From NCBI GenBank assembly GCA_032717465.1, contig CM064681.1:10915332-10979331 (forward strand): DNA of 64,000 nt, written 5' to 3'. Below are positions 63,288 through 64,000 of this stretch, one piece after another (positions within the stretch are counted from its first letter, which is position 1; each line of letters opens with the position of its first letter). Below the pieces are notes generated by a model. That model had not been told where the DNA came from. It made no database searches and saw only the letters and a list, made by a program, of their open reading frames with translations. The stretch comes from Coenobita brevimanus. Lineage: Eukaryota > Arthropoda > Malacostraca > Decapoda > Coenobitidae. A program made the position numbers and the translations under genes.

Positions 63288-64000
63288 GTAGCGGTAGCAA
63301 GAAATGGAGAACAGGCACGTCCTGGGGGACTGAAAGGGGTAACGCCAAACACACTTCTTACATTTTTTGGTGATGGTGCCCCTTAAGTGTCGGGCCGTGC
63401 GAGTCTCAGTTTTTATAAATGAAATGATGCAGATTATTCACTGGAGGTCTGTGTGGGGACTGTGGAAACCTTGAACTAAGAGGGCGAGTTTGTAGACATT
63501 ATGAGTAAGGATCATAATCTTCGCTGAGGAGCTTTGGCATCATTTTCATTCTAAGCGATATATTTTCTCTCGTACACTGCAGTTTTTCTTGAATACTAGT
63601 TTTGTAGACTATGCCAATATTAGAAATACATAGATGGCATGAGAATCAGGTGTAATATATGTAATATATCGTTATGGAAGAAGTGCTACTAAATCTCTCA
63701 AGCCATAGAAAATGCGGGGCTAAACCTTTCATATACTACGTTAAGAATCCAGGTAATCAAAAGGGACCTAGACTCGATCTCCAGTACTACAAAGACAGTT
63801 ATTAATCCACCTAGATGACAGACATTCCATTTCCAGACTTCTTGTATATAAAAGATATGTCAAAGCCACGCTCATAATTTTCAGTTCTTCATATCTCGTA
63901 CTTTACCTTTGTCTTTAAGAATATTTACACTGCAGTATAAGCGTGTATCAATACCCCCTTGTTGGCCCTCTGTTTTTTTCTTAATACTGAAAAATGTTCA
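63288..64000. other. Unassigned sequence
   Basis: AT-rich unique-looking DNA to the window end. No gene or repeat recognised. Confidence 0.4.

Overview
This window looks like non-coding DNA from an animal nuclear genome, most probably a decapod crustacean. The grounds are the very high density of long dinucleotide microsatellites ((CT)n, (CA)n, (AT)n, often 40-180 bp), kilobase-scale polypurine and polypyrimidine tracts, many short-unit minisatellites, and two decayed non-LTR retrotransposon fragments, one of a type I associate with decapod genomes. The assignment is inference. I see no bacterial or organellar gene organisation and no complete protein-coding gene. Nearly all long open frames are translations of simple repeats (Cys-Val from (GT)n, His-Thr from (CA)n, Leu-Ser from (CT)n, hydrophobic Leu/Ser/Phe/Pro from pyrimidine tracts).

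Layout. 0-6 kb: a pyrimidine tract with a hidden ~117 bp periodicity, an antisense LINE C-terminal relic (3236-3640), a five-unit tandem array ending in (CA)n, and a 293 bp MITE with 17 bp perfect terminal inverted repeats and TAA target duplications (5674-5966). 6-12 kb: GATA-type repeats, a second LINE relic (8387-8548), a SINE-like copy, and a four-unit tandem array. 12-19 kb: CAC/CCA-rich DNA around a (CA)n, a CpG-rich island, a tRNA-Ser-like 47 bp insertion with a 13 bp target duplication, and one weak exon candidate. 19-22.7 kb: a 2.5 kb purine-rich arm followed directly by a 1.1 kb pyrimidine-rich arm. 23-31 kb: a tRNA-like SINE candidate, minisatellites, a long purine tract and (AT)n. 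31-43 kb: CCAAT-rich islands, a TATA-like element and five minisatellites. 43-48 kb: the most complex sequence, with a second weak exon candidate and the reverse-strand SINE-like copy. 48-57 kb: pyrimidine tracts, a 17-mer array and an ~870 bp duplication containing (CA)n and (CAC)n. 58-64 kb: a CTAGCCCC minisatellite, a purine tract and more microsatellites.

The most unusual feature is a dispersed family of ~105-110 bp imperfect foldback (inverted-repeat) sequences. Their outer ends read approximately GACGATTTTATTCA, and their arms carry a TTTAGGGAGAC ... CTTGTAGTGAAG ... GGTTAGTGAAGG core. I find seven paired-arm copies and about nine single-arm copies in 64 kb. I do not recognise this family. 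It is the best candidate here for an undescribed element.
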